Origin: Flavobacterium sp. N1736
GTDB lineage: Bacteria > Bacteroidota > Bacteroidia > Flavobacteriales > Flavobacteriaceae
NCBI RefSeq assembly: GCF_025947065.1
Contig: NZ_CP109994.1
Coordinates: 3,782,001-3,846,000 of the forward strand
Direction of reading: 5' to 3'
Length of the DNA stretch: 64,000 nucleotides
Part shown: piece by piece, positions 41,621 to 51,300 of the stretch
Layout of the letters: each line of letters starts with the position of its first letter
How positions within the stretch are numbered: the first letter of the stretch is position 1
Notes under the pieces: generated by a model
Seen by the model: only the letters and a program-made list of their open reading frames with translations
Databases searched by the model: none
What the model was told of the DNA's origin: nothing
Translations under genes and position numbers: made by a program

Positions 41621-42067
41621 TTATTCTCTCGTCATCTCAATATGCGGAATGTCATCTTCAAGATACATTTCACTGGTTTGCACAAATCCGTGGCTTTCGT
41701 AGAATTTCTTTAAATACAACTGTGCGCCAATAGTAATTTTATCTTTATTGAAGTTAGACTTTATTCCGGCAATGGCTTCACGCATTAGATCATGTCCCCA
41801 TTTTTTATCTCTGTAATTGGCATCAACTACTACTCTGCCGATAGATGCATTATCAAAACTAATTCCTGCATCAAATAAACGTGCATAAGCCACAATTTTA
41901 TTATCGTATTCTCCAATTAGGTGTAATGCTTTCTTGTCTTTGCCGTCAATGTCTAAATAGACACAATTTTGCTCTACTACAAAGATCTCGCTCCTTACTT
42001 TGAGCAAATCATACAATTCATTAACAGTTAATGCCTCAAAAGGCTTTATTTTCCATTTTAATTCCAT
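41621..42067 (-). CDS. ElaA-type GNAT acetyltransferase
   Basis: The 148-residue product has the ElaA layout: FEALTVNELYDLLKVRSEIFVVEQNCVYLDIDGKD near the N-terminus, then IGRVVVDANYRDKKWGHDLMREAIAG (about 76-101), where the acetyl-CoA loop is YRDKKWG, and LYLKKFYESHGFVQTSEMYLEDDIPHIEM. ElaA proteins are small N-acetyltransferases of unknown target. It is convergent with the XRE gene, so it probably bounds the RiPP locus rather than belonging to it. Codon use resembles the surrounding core genes. Confidence 0.9.
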   Translation of the reverse strand: MELKWKIKPFEALTVNELYDLLKVRSEIFVVEQNCVYLDIDGKDKKALHLIGEYDNKIVAYARLFDAGISFDNASIGRVVVDANYRDKKWGHDLMREAIAGIKSNFNKDKITIGAQLYLKKFYESHGFVQTSEMYLEDDIPHIEMTRE

Positions 42068-42138
42068 TTTACTACTTGCTGTTTTTACAAAGAGCTAAAT
42101 TACTTGAAAATTTTAAATTACTATTTATTTTAAAAAAG

Positions 42139-42169
42139 AAATCCTGATTACAGTTTGTAATCAGGATTT
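42139..42169 (-). terminator. Intrinsic terminator after the DUF1579 gene
   Basis: Perfect 13-bp arms (AAATCCTGATTAC at 42139-42151, complement at 42157-42169) surround a 5-base loop. A T-run follows on the minus strand, ending transcription from the lipoprotein gene upstream. It is also bounded by Ts on the other strand. Confidence 0.8.
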
Positions 42170-42197
42170 TCTTATTGTCTGAATCTGAATATAGATT

Positions 42198-42839
42198 TTA
42201 TTTTTTCTTCATTATAATTTCCATGCTTTTAAATTCTTCACCATTTTTTACATCAAACATTTCCATTTTACGGGTTGTTGCATCAACAATAGTATAGATT
42301 TCACGATATGGTGTTTTTTTTCCGTTTAACGGATTGATCATATCACCTTTTAGTTCCATGCTTTTGTTTTTATCATCAAATTTACCTGTGGCAACTAACA
42401 TTCCTGTTCCCATATTATCGATAAAAGTGGTTGTATATTCTTTGTTTGCATTGTTGTATGCCAATGTACTTTTTCCCTGAAATGATTGTCCCATCATTGT
42501 TCCGCTATAGTTTGTTTCCTGATAACGACCGCCAAGTATCATTTTTATGATTGCTGTTGAATTTGCTTTCTGCGGTTTACCATTTGGTTCTGACCAAAAA
42601 GTCATATCACAGTTCCATGTACCTGTTTCATTGGCCATTAATTTGTGTGCACTACCCGGAGTTGCATAATCGGCCCAAGCTTTCATTTGTGCTGCAGAAT
42701 CCAGAGGTTGTTCTGCTATTGGCTGTTTTGTTTTTATAGTATCGGTAACGTTTACTTCTTCAGTATCTGCCTTTACTTCCTTTTTACAGGAAACAAAACA
42801 CAGTGCCAAAATTGACAATGTAAGATAGATTTTTTTCAT
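42198..42839 (-). CDS. DUF1579-type lipoprotein
   Basis: The 213-residue product has a lipoprotein signal (LCFVSCKKE, lipid Cys at about 18), a Thr/Lys/Glu-rich linker and a DUF1579-like beta-rich domain: HKLMANETGTWNCDMTFW (about 71-88), GRYQETNYSGTMMGQSFQGKSTLAYNN (about 109-135, shown here only as key stretch), and later VATGKFDDKNKSMELKGDM. The family is of unknown function but folds as a lipocalin-like barrel. A promoter candidate and a good terminator make it a single-gene transcript. Confidence 0.8.
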   Translation of the reverse strand: MKKIYLTLSILALCFVSCKKEVKADTEEVNVTDTIKTKQPIAEQPLDSAAQMKAWADYATPGSAHKLMANETGTWNCDMTFWSEPNGKPQKANSTAIIKMILGGRYQETNYSGTMMGQSFQGKSTLAYNNANKEYTTTFIDNMGTGMLVATGKFDDKNKSMELKGDMINPLNGKKTPYREIYTIVDATTRKMEMFDVKNGEEFKSMEIIMKKK

Positions 42840-42866
42840 GATTAATCGATTTATTGGTTATGACGC

Positions 42867-42874
42867 CAAATGTA
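42867..42874 (-). promoter_or_regulatory. Candidate -7 box (TACATTTG) for the DUF1579 gene
   Basis: Minus-strand TACATTTG matches TAnnTTTG, 27 bp upstream of the ATG at 42839. Confidence 0.45.
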
Positions 42875-42890
42875 CGAAAAATAAAACAAA

Positions 42891-43859
42891 TTACCTTTTG
42901 TCGACTTTTACCGATTTTATAATTGCTTCTAATTCAAGCATTAAGTCTCTTTCCTGATTTGACGGTGAATAACAAAATCCTTCAATTACTAAAATCCTGC
43001 TGTACGCTTCGTCGATAATTGCATAATTAATAAAAGGCCCGGTCATAAAGTCATTTTTCAATTCCCAGGTTCCTTTTGTCTCAAAAGCTTTCTTTCCGTC
43101 TAATTCGGTATTTGAAAAATAAGGCGCATAAGCTTCACCGGTAATCATTGGTGTATCCGGTTCGCGGCCTTTTATATATCGTCCAATTGAATCTCTCATT
43201 CGAACAATATTGCCTACAATATCTGAACCTTTGGTGAGTCTCCGAATTGGAATTTGATAAATAAGCAAACTTGTGTTCCCGCTTATAATCTCTTTTTTAA
43301 GCCACATAAAATTCTTTTTATGCAACATATATTCGTAACCGGAAGGAATTTGTAAGCTGATATGAAACTTGTTCTTTATTACTGCCGGATTCAATAACGA
43401 TTTTCTATTGTCCTGCTGAATCTTTTGAATCTCGGCATCACGAATCATTTTGATAATTTGTGTCGAATTTAACTCGATACTGCAAATAATATCATCTACA
43501 GATTTTCCGTAAATACGAAATGTATTGTGTGGTAATGTTTTGCTGTGTTTGATTGCAAACTTATCTGTTGCCGTTTTTTTAACTACAATAATGCTTCGGC
43601 TATCGGTAACAAAACCTTCGAGTAATTTAGCCGGATATTGATTGATGGTAAATAACGGTTCTTCCTGGGTGAGTCCCAAAACGGGAGATGCAAATTTATT
43701 TCGAATGGTATCGCCTACTTCGCCATACCACAACTGATCGTCGATGATAATAGATATAGTATTTGTTTTGCCGGAAACAGGCTGTGGCTGCTTCTCGTTT
43801 TTAGCACAAGAAACGAACAAACACGAAAGTAACAGGTATAAAAAATGGGTTTTATTCAT
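42891..43859 (-). CDS. DUF4837-family lipoprotein
   Basis: The 322-residue product has a lipoprotein signal (LLSCLFVSCAKNE, Cys at about 19). The rest follows the DUF4837 pattern of Bacteroidota: TISIIIDDQLWYGEVGDTIRNKF (about 35-57, key part only), LFTINQYP, and later HISLQIPSGYEYM and FMTGPFINYAIID. The function of the family is unknown; members are anchored in the envelope. It is the second gene downstream of pgk, after the lytic transglycosylase, and has its own -7 box candidate. Confidence 0.82.
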   Translation of the reverse strand: MNKTHFLYLLLSCLFVSCAKNEKQPQPVSGKTNTISIIIDDQLWYGEVGDTIRNKFASPVLGLTQEEPLFTINQYPAKLLEGFVTDSRSIIVVKKTATDKFAIKHSKTLPHNTFRIYGKSVDDIICSIELNSTQIIKMIRDAEIQKIQQDNRKSLLNPAVIKNKFHISLQIPSGYEYMLHKKNFMWLKKEIISGNTSLLIYQIPIRRLTKGSDIVGNIVRMRDSIGRYIKGREPDTPMITGEAYAPYFSNTELDGKKAFETKGTWELKNDFMTGPFINYAIIDEAYSRILVIEGFCYSPSNQERDLMLELEAIIKSVKVDKR

Positions 43860-43884
43860 TTTCTTAGTTTAATGAAATAAAACC

Positions 43885-43892
43885 CAAATTTA
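43885..43892 (-). promoter_or_regulatory. Candidate -7 box (TAAATTTG) for the DUF4837 gene
   Basis: Minus-strand TAAATTTG matches TAnnTTTG, 25 bp upstream of the ATG at 43859, and lies in the 47-bp gap after the transglycosylase gene. Confidence 0.45.
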
Positions 43893-43906
43893 GTCAAGAT
43901 TTTTTA

Positions 43907-45742
43907 TTATCCGTTTATTTTAAGTTTCATTCCGGGTTTAATATCTCCGTCTTTAATGTTATTCCATTTTTTAATGTCTGAAATAGTTACTCCGGGATAT
44001 TTTTTTGAAATACTATATAATGAATCTCCTTTTTTAACGTAATAATCTTCTCCAATATTTTTTGCTGATGCTGTTTTTTTTCTGAATGAGTCAACTGATG
44101 CTGAAGCTACTGCAGTATTTGCTGTCGTTGTTGTTTCTTCAAAATGAATTTCTTTACCAACAATTAATGTTTTTCCTAATCCAAGATTGTTTGTAGTCAG
44201 ATTGTTTAACTCTTTTAAATCAGCAATTGTTGTGTCGAATTTTTTAGCAATACTTCCTAAATTATCTCCGGCAACAACTACGTATTCCAGATTTTTACCG
44301 GATTTTGTGTTGTTATCTGATGATGCAACTGCTTCTTCAACTTGTTTTTTATCAATTTCAGGTGTTTTCAACTCTTTTGGAGCTTTTGCAATTGAATCAG
44401 TGTTTGCTTTGATTTTCAAGGTTTTTCCAAGTGCGATTGCATTTCCTTTAAGATTGTTCCATTTTTTTAATTCTAAAATCGAAACGTCATATTTGTCTGC
44501 AATTGAACCAAGGTTATCGCCTTTTCTAACTTTATAAAATTGTGTTTCTGATGCTGCAACAGCATTATCCAATTTCGCTTTTCCTTTTGGTGTAACTTTT
44601 AAAGCCAGTTGTTTTGGAAGTCCTTTGTGTTGCGATTGATAATTTACGTAAGCATAAATTTGAGCTTCGTTAGAAACAAAAGTTGAAATTTTATCTTTTG
44701 GCAAACGTAAAAAATGTGGTTCGTTTTGATAAAATGGAACTATGCCTAACTTATACGAAGGATTTAAAAGTTGTATTTGTGATTGTGGCATGTCTAACAA
44801 ATCTGCAATTTGTTTGAATGACATTTGATTTTTGATTTGAACTGTATCTGTTTCAAAGTTTTTAACAACAGCTCTTTCCGGGTTAATTCCGTGTTCTTTA
44901 TGAAATTCAAAAAGATACATTGTTGCAAGAAATGCAGGAACATAACCTTGAGTTTCTTTTGGAAGATGGTTACGGATATCCCAGTATTTTGTTTTTCCTC
45001 CGGAACGACGAATCGCTTTTGTAACATTTCCGGGACCTGAATTATAGGAAGCCAAAACTAATTCCCAATCGCCAAAAATTTTGAACATTTTGGTCATATA
45101 TTCTGAACATGCTGCTGTCGCTTTTAAAGGATCGCTGCGTTCGTCAATATAGGAATCTATTTTAAGATTGTATTGTTTTCCGGTTCCGTACATGAATTGC
45201 CAAAGACCGGTGGCGCCCATTTGAGAAACTGCTTTAGGGTTTAAAGCAGATTCTACAACGGCTAAATATTTAATTTCTAATGGAACGTTTTGTTTGGCAA
45301 AAGCGTCCTCAAAGATTGGGAAATAATATTCTGACAAAGACATTAATCGTGAAAATGATTTTTTACGATTTTTAAGAAATGACTTTATTATGTTTTCTAA
45401 GCCCTGATTGTATTCGATCTCAAAAGGCGATTTTTCATTCATAACCTGTAGTCGCTGTTTAAGCAACTCAGTTGGCAATTCCTCATCTACAGTAATATCT
45501 GTATTGATGGTTTGAATGTCTTTGGTTAAATCATCGTATATATCTAAACTCACTAATTCGTTCATCCAAAGACTGTCTACGCGTGTAGCCATATCATCTT
45601 TTTTGAAAGAGCTTTTTACTGAATCTAAATACGAGATCTTAACATCTGGTTTAATTTGGATATCTGCCTTCGCAACATCTTGCGCAAAAGAAGCCATCGA
45701 AAATAAAACCGAAACCGCTAATGAAATTTTTTTTACAATCAT
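43907..45742 (-). CDS. Lytic transglycosylase with three LysM domains (MltD-like)
   Basis: The 611-residue protein starts at the ATG at 45742, which opens a signal peptide (MIVKKISLAVSVLFSMASFAQ, about 1-20); ten further upstream codons are outside it. The SLT domain has the catalytic Glu in VVESALNPKAVSQMGATGLWQFM (about 158-180) and SYNSGPGNV. Three LysM domains follow toward the C-terminus (about 405-450, 485-530 and 565-610), each starting YxVxxGDxLxSI. It cleaves peptidoglycan glycan strands in the periplasm. It lies between pgk and DUF4837. Confidence 0.92.
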   Translation of the reverse strand: MIVKKISLAVSVLFSMASFAQDVAKADIQIKPDVKISYLDSVKSSFKKDDMATRVDSLWMNELVSLDIYDDLTKDIQTINTDITVDEELPTELLKQRLQVMNEKSPFEIEYNQGLENIIKSFLKNRKKSFSRLMSLSEYYFPIFEDAFAKQNVPLEIKYLAVVESALNPKAVSQMGATGLWQFMYGTGKQYNLKIDSYIDERSDPLKATAACSEYMTKMFKIFGDWELVLASYNSGPGNVTKAIRRSGGKTKYWDIRNHLPKETQGYVPAFLATMYLFEFHKEHGINPERAVVKNFETDTVQIKNQMSFKQIADLLDMPQSQIQLLNPSYKLGIVPFYQNEPHFLRLPKDKISTFVSNEAQIYAYVNYQSQHKGLPKQLALKVTPKGKAKLDNAVAASETQFYKVRKGDNLGSIADKYDVSILELKKWNNLKGNAIALGKTLKIKANTDSIAKAPKELKTPEIDKKQVEEAVASSDNNTKSGKNLEYVVVAGDNLGSIAKKFDTTIADLKELNNLTTNNLGLGKTLIVGKEIHFEETTTTANTAVASASVDSFRKKTASAKNIGEDYYVKKGDSLYSISKKYPGVTISDIKKWNNIKDGDIKPGMKLKING

Positions 45743-45796
45743 ATAACTTTTATTTAAAATTCTATAATTCAACCAATTACAGAACTGTTACTTTTG

Positions 45797-45804
45797 CAAA
45801 CTTA
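45797..45804 (-). promoter_or_regulatory. Candidate -7 box (TAAGTTTG) for the transglycosylase gene
   Basis: Minus-strand TAAGTTTG matches TAnnTTTG, 54 bp upstream of the ATG at 45742. Confidence 0.4.
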
Positions 45805-45851
45805 AACAGATTAACGAAGAAAACTATGTAAAAAAATGTTAATTGTGATAT

Positions 45852-47039
45852 TTAGTCTAAAATCGCAGCGATTCCAGGCAATACTTTTCCTTCTAACATT
45901 TCAAGCATAGCACCACCTCCGGTAGATACGTAACTCATTTTATCTTCAAATCCGAATTGTTTTACTGCGGCAACAGAATCTCCTCCTCCAACTAGTGAAA
46001 AGGCACCTTTTTCTGTAGCTTCTGCAATATAATCTCCTAAAGCAATGGTTCCTTTAGCAAAAGATTCCATTTCAAAAACGCCTAACGGACCATTCCATAA
46101 TATTGTTTTTGACTCTAGAATTACTTTTTTGAAATTTTCTAATGATTTAGGACCTGCGTCAAGACCTTGCCATCCATCAGGAATTTCTCTTACATCTACT
46201 ACTTTTGTATTTGCTGTGTTTGAGAAATCATCTGCAGCAATAACATCAACAGGTATATGAATTTGTACTCCTTTTTCTTTAGCCAGTCTTAAAATTTCAA
46301 GTGCTAATTCTTGTTTATCATCTTCACAAATAGAATCTCCAACTTTACCACCTTGTGCTTTGATGAATGTAAATGTCATTCCTCCGCCAATAATCATGTG
46401 ATCTACTTTATCTAAGATATTTTCGATTACGGTAATTTTCGAAGAAACTTTAGATCCCCCAAGAACGGCTGTAACTGGTTTCTCGCTATTTTTAAGTACT
46501 TTGTTTAAACTTTCAATTTCTTTCGCCAATAATGTTCCGAAGCATTTTTCTGTTGGAAAAAATTGTGCAATAATGGTTGTCGAAGCATGCGCTCTGTGTG
46601 CGGTTCCAAATGCGTCGTTTACGTAGATATCTCCAAGTGAAGCTAATTCTTTTGCAAATGCAACATCTCCGGCTTCTTCTTCTGCATGAAAACGTAAATT
46701 TTCAAGTAATAAAACTTCTCCCGGTTTTAGGTTTTTTGCAGCTGACTGTGCTACTTCGCCAACGCAGTTTTCAGCAAACTGTACCGGAACTCCTAAAATC
46801 TCTGAAGCTGTTTTTAAAATATGTTTTAATGAGTATTTTTCTTCGGTACCTTTTGGTCTTCCTAAATGCGACATCAAAATTACGCTTCCACCTTGCTTTA
46901 ATATGGCATCAATGGTTGGCTTTGCTGCTTCAATACGTGTTGCATCTGTTACATTAAAGTTTTCATCCAAAGGCACATTGAAGTCAACACGGATTATTGC
47001 TTTTTTATTTTTAAAGTCGAAATCGTTTAAAGTTTTCAT
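45852..47039 (-). CDS. pgk: Phosphoglycerate kinase
   Basis: The 395-residue protein has all family features: [28 protein letters not shown] at the N-terminus (only the RVDFNVPLD start is diagnostic), [10 protein letters not shown] (about 56-65), [13 protein letters not shown] (about 110-122), [12 protein letters not shown] and the C-terminal [13 protein letters not shown] with [13 protein letters not shown]. It makes ATP and 3-phosphoglycerate from 1,3-bisphosphoglycerate. It is a core gene beside the sprF-sprB motility genes. Confidence 0.97.
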   Translation of the reverse strand: MKTLNDFDFKNKKAIIRVDFNVPLDENFNVTDATRIEAAKPTIDAILKQGGSVILMSHLGRPKGTEEKYSLKHILKTASEILGVPVQFAENCVGEVAQSAAKNLKPGEVLLLENLRFHAEEEAGDVAFAKELASLGDIYVNDAFGTAHRAHASTTIIAQFFPTEKCFGTLLAKEIESLNKVLKNSEKPVTAVLGGSKVSSKITVIENILDKVDHMIIGGGMTFTFIKAQGGKVGDSICEDDKQELALEILRLAKEKGVQIHIPVDVIAADDFSNTANTKVVDVREIPDGWQGLDAGPKSLENFKKVILESKTILWNGPLGVFEMESFAKGTIALGDYIAEATEKGAFSLVGGGDSVAAVKQFGFEDKMSYVSTGGGAMLEMLEGKVLPGIAAILD

Positions 47040-47070
47040 TTGATAATTTTTTAATTTTTTGAAAGAATAA

Positions 47071-47078
47071 CAAATATA
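47071..47078 (-). promoter_or_regulatory. Candidate -7 box (TATATTTG) for pgk
   Basis: Minus-strand TATATTTG matches TAnnTTTG and lies 31 bp upstream of the pgk ATG at 47039. The rest of the 265-bp gap up to sprF is AT-rich without a gene. Confidence 0.5.
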
Positions 47079-47304
47079 GAACTTTTAATGAAGTATTAAA
47101 TTCGGAAAATCTAAAAATAACCTATCAATAACAACGAAAACGTTGTAAATTAAGAAAACAAACAAATTTATTTCAAAAAATACAAAATTGTCTGATATAA
47201 TTTTTAACAGTTAAAAGTTACTGTAAACCAAATATTGGTCTTTCATTTTTATTTTAAAACGAAAAAATATAGTATTTAGTTTACAGTAAATCTTATCTGC
47301 AATA

Positions 47305-48279
47305 TTAGTCGTGAACCGGACTTTGTGTACAAGGACAGTTACTGATTGATCCGAAGAAATCGAAACCAATAGTTATGGAGTGTGTTCCTGTATTATAATT
47401 TCCAAGATCGTTGAACATTACCTGATAGGAATATCCGAAGTAAAATTTAGATTTCATGAAACCTACCATTGGCCCAACTGATAATGGTTTTGGAAACTGG
47501 TCGTTTAGGAAACGGTATGAAACTCCTATCCAATAATAATCTTCGTAACGATTGTAACGTCTGTATTTGAAGTTAAAATCGGTTGTAGAACGTTTATCAC
47601 TTGCAAAATATTGGTAGTAAACAGATGGTTCGTATTCGATACGGCTGTTTTCTCCGTCTTTAAAAATCATACCGGTATACACTTGATAGTTTGAAAGTAA
47701 ACTTGGTTCTACTCCACGATATCTATCGGTATTTTTTTGCAAAATGTTATTCGCATTAAAACTTAAATAAAAGTTTTTGTTACGGTATAAAGCACTAACA
47801 TCAAAGTTGTTATTTGATGTATAACGATTATCTGTTACCGAAGGATCCAAAATAGGATGTTCGATTGTATTATTGAATTCATCAATGTCAATTTTAAAGG
47901 TATTAAAGTTATATGAAATACCAAAAGACAGATATTGTTTGGAGTAATAATCCAATATTAAGTGATGTGCAAATGAGACCTTAGCTCCCGTTTGTCTTGT
48001 ATATCCATTTTTATCATTGTATAGCGAGATACCTATTCCGGAACGATCTAAAATACGAAAATCCGCATATAAAGACTGATTTTCGGGCGCATCTTTAATT
48101 CCAACCCATTGTGTAAGTCCATTGGCTCGAATTCTAAGATTATCACCAATACCCGCATAAGCAGGAGAAAGTACAAAAGGGTTATCAGCTAAATACTGGG
48201 TAAATACCGGTAGGTTTAACTCTTGGCTGTAACTTGTTGTTACAGCCATGAGTACTAAGGATAAAATTAATTTTTTCAT
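47305..48279 (-). CDS. sprF: PorP/SprF-family type IX secretion outer-membrane protein
   Basis: The product has 324 residues from the ATG at 48279, which opens a signal peptide (KKLILSLVLMAVTTSYSQ). The frame runs further upstream into the end of sprB, but those 32 codons precede the signal and overlap sprB, so are not used. The mature part begins LNLPVFTQYLADNPFVLSPAYAGIG, the PorP/SprF start, and continues as a beta-barrel-like series ending GFMKSKFYFGYSYQVMFNDLG and a short CPCTQSP tail. SprF proteins help secrete or anchor a cognate SprB-type adhesin; the giant sprB ends 43 bp upstream. Confidence 0.9.
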   Translation of the reverse strand: MKKLILSLVLMAVTTSYSQELNLPVFTQYLADNPFVLSPAYAGIGDNLRIRANGLTQWVGIKDAPENQSLYADFRILDRSGIGISLYNDKNGYTRQTGAKVSFAHHLILDYYSKQYLSFGISYNFNTFKIDIDEFNNTIEHPILDPSVTDNRYTSNNNFDVSALYRNKNFYLSFNANNILQKNTDRYRGVEPSLLSNYQVYTGMIFKDGENSRIEYEPSVYYQYFASDKRSTTDFNFKYRRYNRYEDYYWIGVSYRFLNDQFPKPLSVGPMVGFMKSKFYFGYSYQVMFNDLGNYNTGTHSITIGFDFFGSISNCPCTQSPVHD

Positions 48280-48322
48280 TGTAATAATTTTTTTAGATAA
48301 CATAATTTGGGGCTCTATTTTG

Positions 48323-51300
48323 TTATCTGTATAAAGTGAAATGTCCAACAAACTCTCTATCATCTTTCTCGTCATTTAGTTTAAGAACATACCAGTAATC
48401 ACCTGAAGGTAATTCTTCTCCGTTATATCTACCATCCCATTTTTGACCGTAGTGGTATTTGGCAATTACACGACCGTATCTGTCAAAGATTGAGTACGTA
48501 AGGTTGTTGTAAATATTTGTACAACCAGGACCCCATGTGTCATAGACTCCATCTCCGTTTGGCGTAAAGTAATTATCAAGACAAACGTCATAATAAGTTC
48601 CAGGGAATTTCCATTCGAAAGTACATCCGTTTTGATCTCTAACGATTATTATATAATCTCTGGATTCGTAAATTTTGAATTTATTTTCAGATGTAAACGG
48701 TCCACCATCAAAACTATACTCATAAGCCGGAGCTCCACCTGTACCAATAACCGAAATAATATTCATTTCTTGTTTTCCGTCTAGCTTCAATCCTAAAGCA
48801 GTGTATGCTTTTATGTTGAACTTAACATCGGCAGGACATCCGTTTGTATGTCTCACTGTAATAGTGTGATCACCCTGAGCAACATTTGTAAAGATATTAC
48901 CTGGCACGAATGCAGCACCATCAAGAGAATAATCTATTTGAGAATGATCTTCGTAACCTGGGTCAACTTTAACAAAATTAGCCTGAGTATTATTCACACA
49001 ATCGTAATTTACCTCTACTGTTGGCTTCAGAGCTACTGCATCTGGCATATCAATATCTACTTGACTGATACATCCATTACTGTCTTTTATGAAGACACTA
49101 CGTTTTCCACCTACAAGACCTACATAGTCTTTAATATTTCCTGCAAAAGGTTTAAATGGTCCATCACTGTTATCCAGACTTTCAAAATATGGACCTACTC
49201 CACCTTGAACCTGAATACTAAATGCTGCATCTTTATCTCCTGCGCAAATTTCAGGCAATACAGAGTTAGGAATAATAGAAGCAATTAAAATATCTGGTTG
49301 CAATACATCTATGTAAAAAGGAGAACCTCCTGTACAACCTAATACATCCTGAACAATTACTGTATATCTTCCAGCTTCTAAACCTGTAAACACATTGTTT
49401 TCTACAAACTGGCTTAAGTTTGGCGAAATTGCATATTTAATAGTTCCTGTTCCGCCAGTTGCGTTTATAACAATTTTACCGTCTTTATCTGACCAGCATT
49501 TTACTGGAGTAACATCAAAAGTAGCATTCAAAGCAGTTAGAGTTTCTGTTATTACAACAACTTTATCTTCTTCACAATCCACACTCTTAACGTGAACGGT
49601 ATAGGTACCTGCGTAAAGGTTTTCGAAAATTCCTTCAGCTTGCGCCGGTCTGGTTTCTTTACCTGATAATGAATATTCATAATCACCTAAACCACCTGTT
49701 GCCGATACGAAAATTATTCCGCTGTTATTTCCTGTACAACTAACATTTAAACCATTTGCATCAACAGTCATAGCCAGAGGCTCAATAGCCGGTACTTCAA
49801 TCTCATTTGTTTTATAGCTCACACAACCTAAATTGTCTTTTACGAAATAAGTATGTTTACCTACTAACGCCGGAATATCAACAGTTGAATTGAAAGTTGG
49901 ACTAAAGTTGTTAATACCATCTACACTATAACTGTAAGGACCTGTACCTCCTGTTACACTAAGTGTAAGTACAGCATCTGTTTTACAAGTGTTTCCAATT
50001 TTTGTAGATAAACTTGGTTCTACCATAGTTGGTTCAGCAATACTTAATGTACTTGATGCCTCACAACTAAAGCCGTCTCTAACAGTTACTGTGTAATCTC
50101 CTGATCCTAAACCAGTAAATACATTTGAAGATTGTGGACCCCATGAAACTATTTCTCCATTATAAACATAACTTAAAGTATAGTTGTAACTAGTTCCTAC
50201 TCCTCCTGTTGGAGCTGAAACGGTTATTATAGCATCTTTATTTCCAAAACATGTTAACACTGTTACGCTTGGTGTTGCTGTAAAGTTAATTGCATTCGGA
50301 AGAGTTAAGATTACCTGATCACTATCTATACATCCTTTACTATCCTTAACATTAACGGTATATGTACCAACTGCCAGGTTATCAAAATAGTATTTATCTG
50401 AGTATCCTCCAGTGTTTCCTGGTCCTACCAATTGGTATTGGTAATCACCTGTCCAACCACCTGTAGCAGACGCTGTAATAGTTCCATTATTATTAGCAGC
50501 ACAAGTAATTACTGTGTGCTCTAAATTAATTGCCAATGCTTCTAAAGGCTGATCAATACTAAATGATGTCTCTACATCACATCCTATTGGGTTTACCATT
50601 GTCGCTGTGACATGGTAAATACCTGCTTTAAGGTTTGGTATTGTAAACGGACCAGCATTAGCTGTTGTTCCCGTAAGGTGAACTGTTCCGTCTTCGCTAT
50701 CAATAACATATGAGAACGCTCCTGCATCATTTGATGGAGTTGGCTGATTATCTACAAAAGTTAAATCAACACTTCCGTTAGTTGTACCAAAACAAATTTG
50801 ACTTGTTGTTGCTACAGCCTGAATTGCATAAGTATTAGGATCTTTAACATAATGGTAGTCTTCAAGTATACAACCTGTATCTGTATTTACTACTGTCATT
50901 AAGAAATCTCCAATACCTAAACCTGCAAACAATCCATTTGTATTTGTTTGATTGTATCCGTTAGGACCAGTTACTGTATAACTTAAATTAGGTGTTGCTC
51001 CTGCCGGAGTAGTTTTTACAGTAATCTGAATTGTTTCTGGTACTTTACAAGTAATTGCTTGGTTTACTGCTACTTGAATAGCATCTATACTAATGAATGG
51101 AGCAATTGCTGGTACAGTTGTAGTACCATCACAACCTTTATCATCTATTACTTTTACAGTATAACTTCCTCCTGCAAAATCAGTTTCAGTGTATACGTTC
51201 GAAGCTCCGTCTTGTACTACTGTAGTTCCTCTTGTAAATATGTATCTCACATAGTGACCTGCACCTGCTCCACCATTTACAGAGTTAACAGTAATCGTTG

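Noticed and set aside
48323..48375. Extended sprF start at 48375 inside the end of sprB
   Set aside because: The signal peptide begins at the ATG at 48279; the extra 32 residues precede it and overlap sprB.
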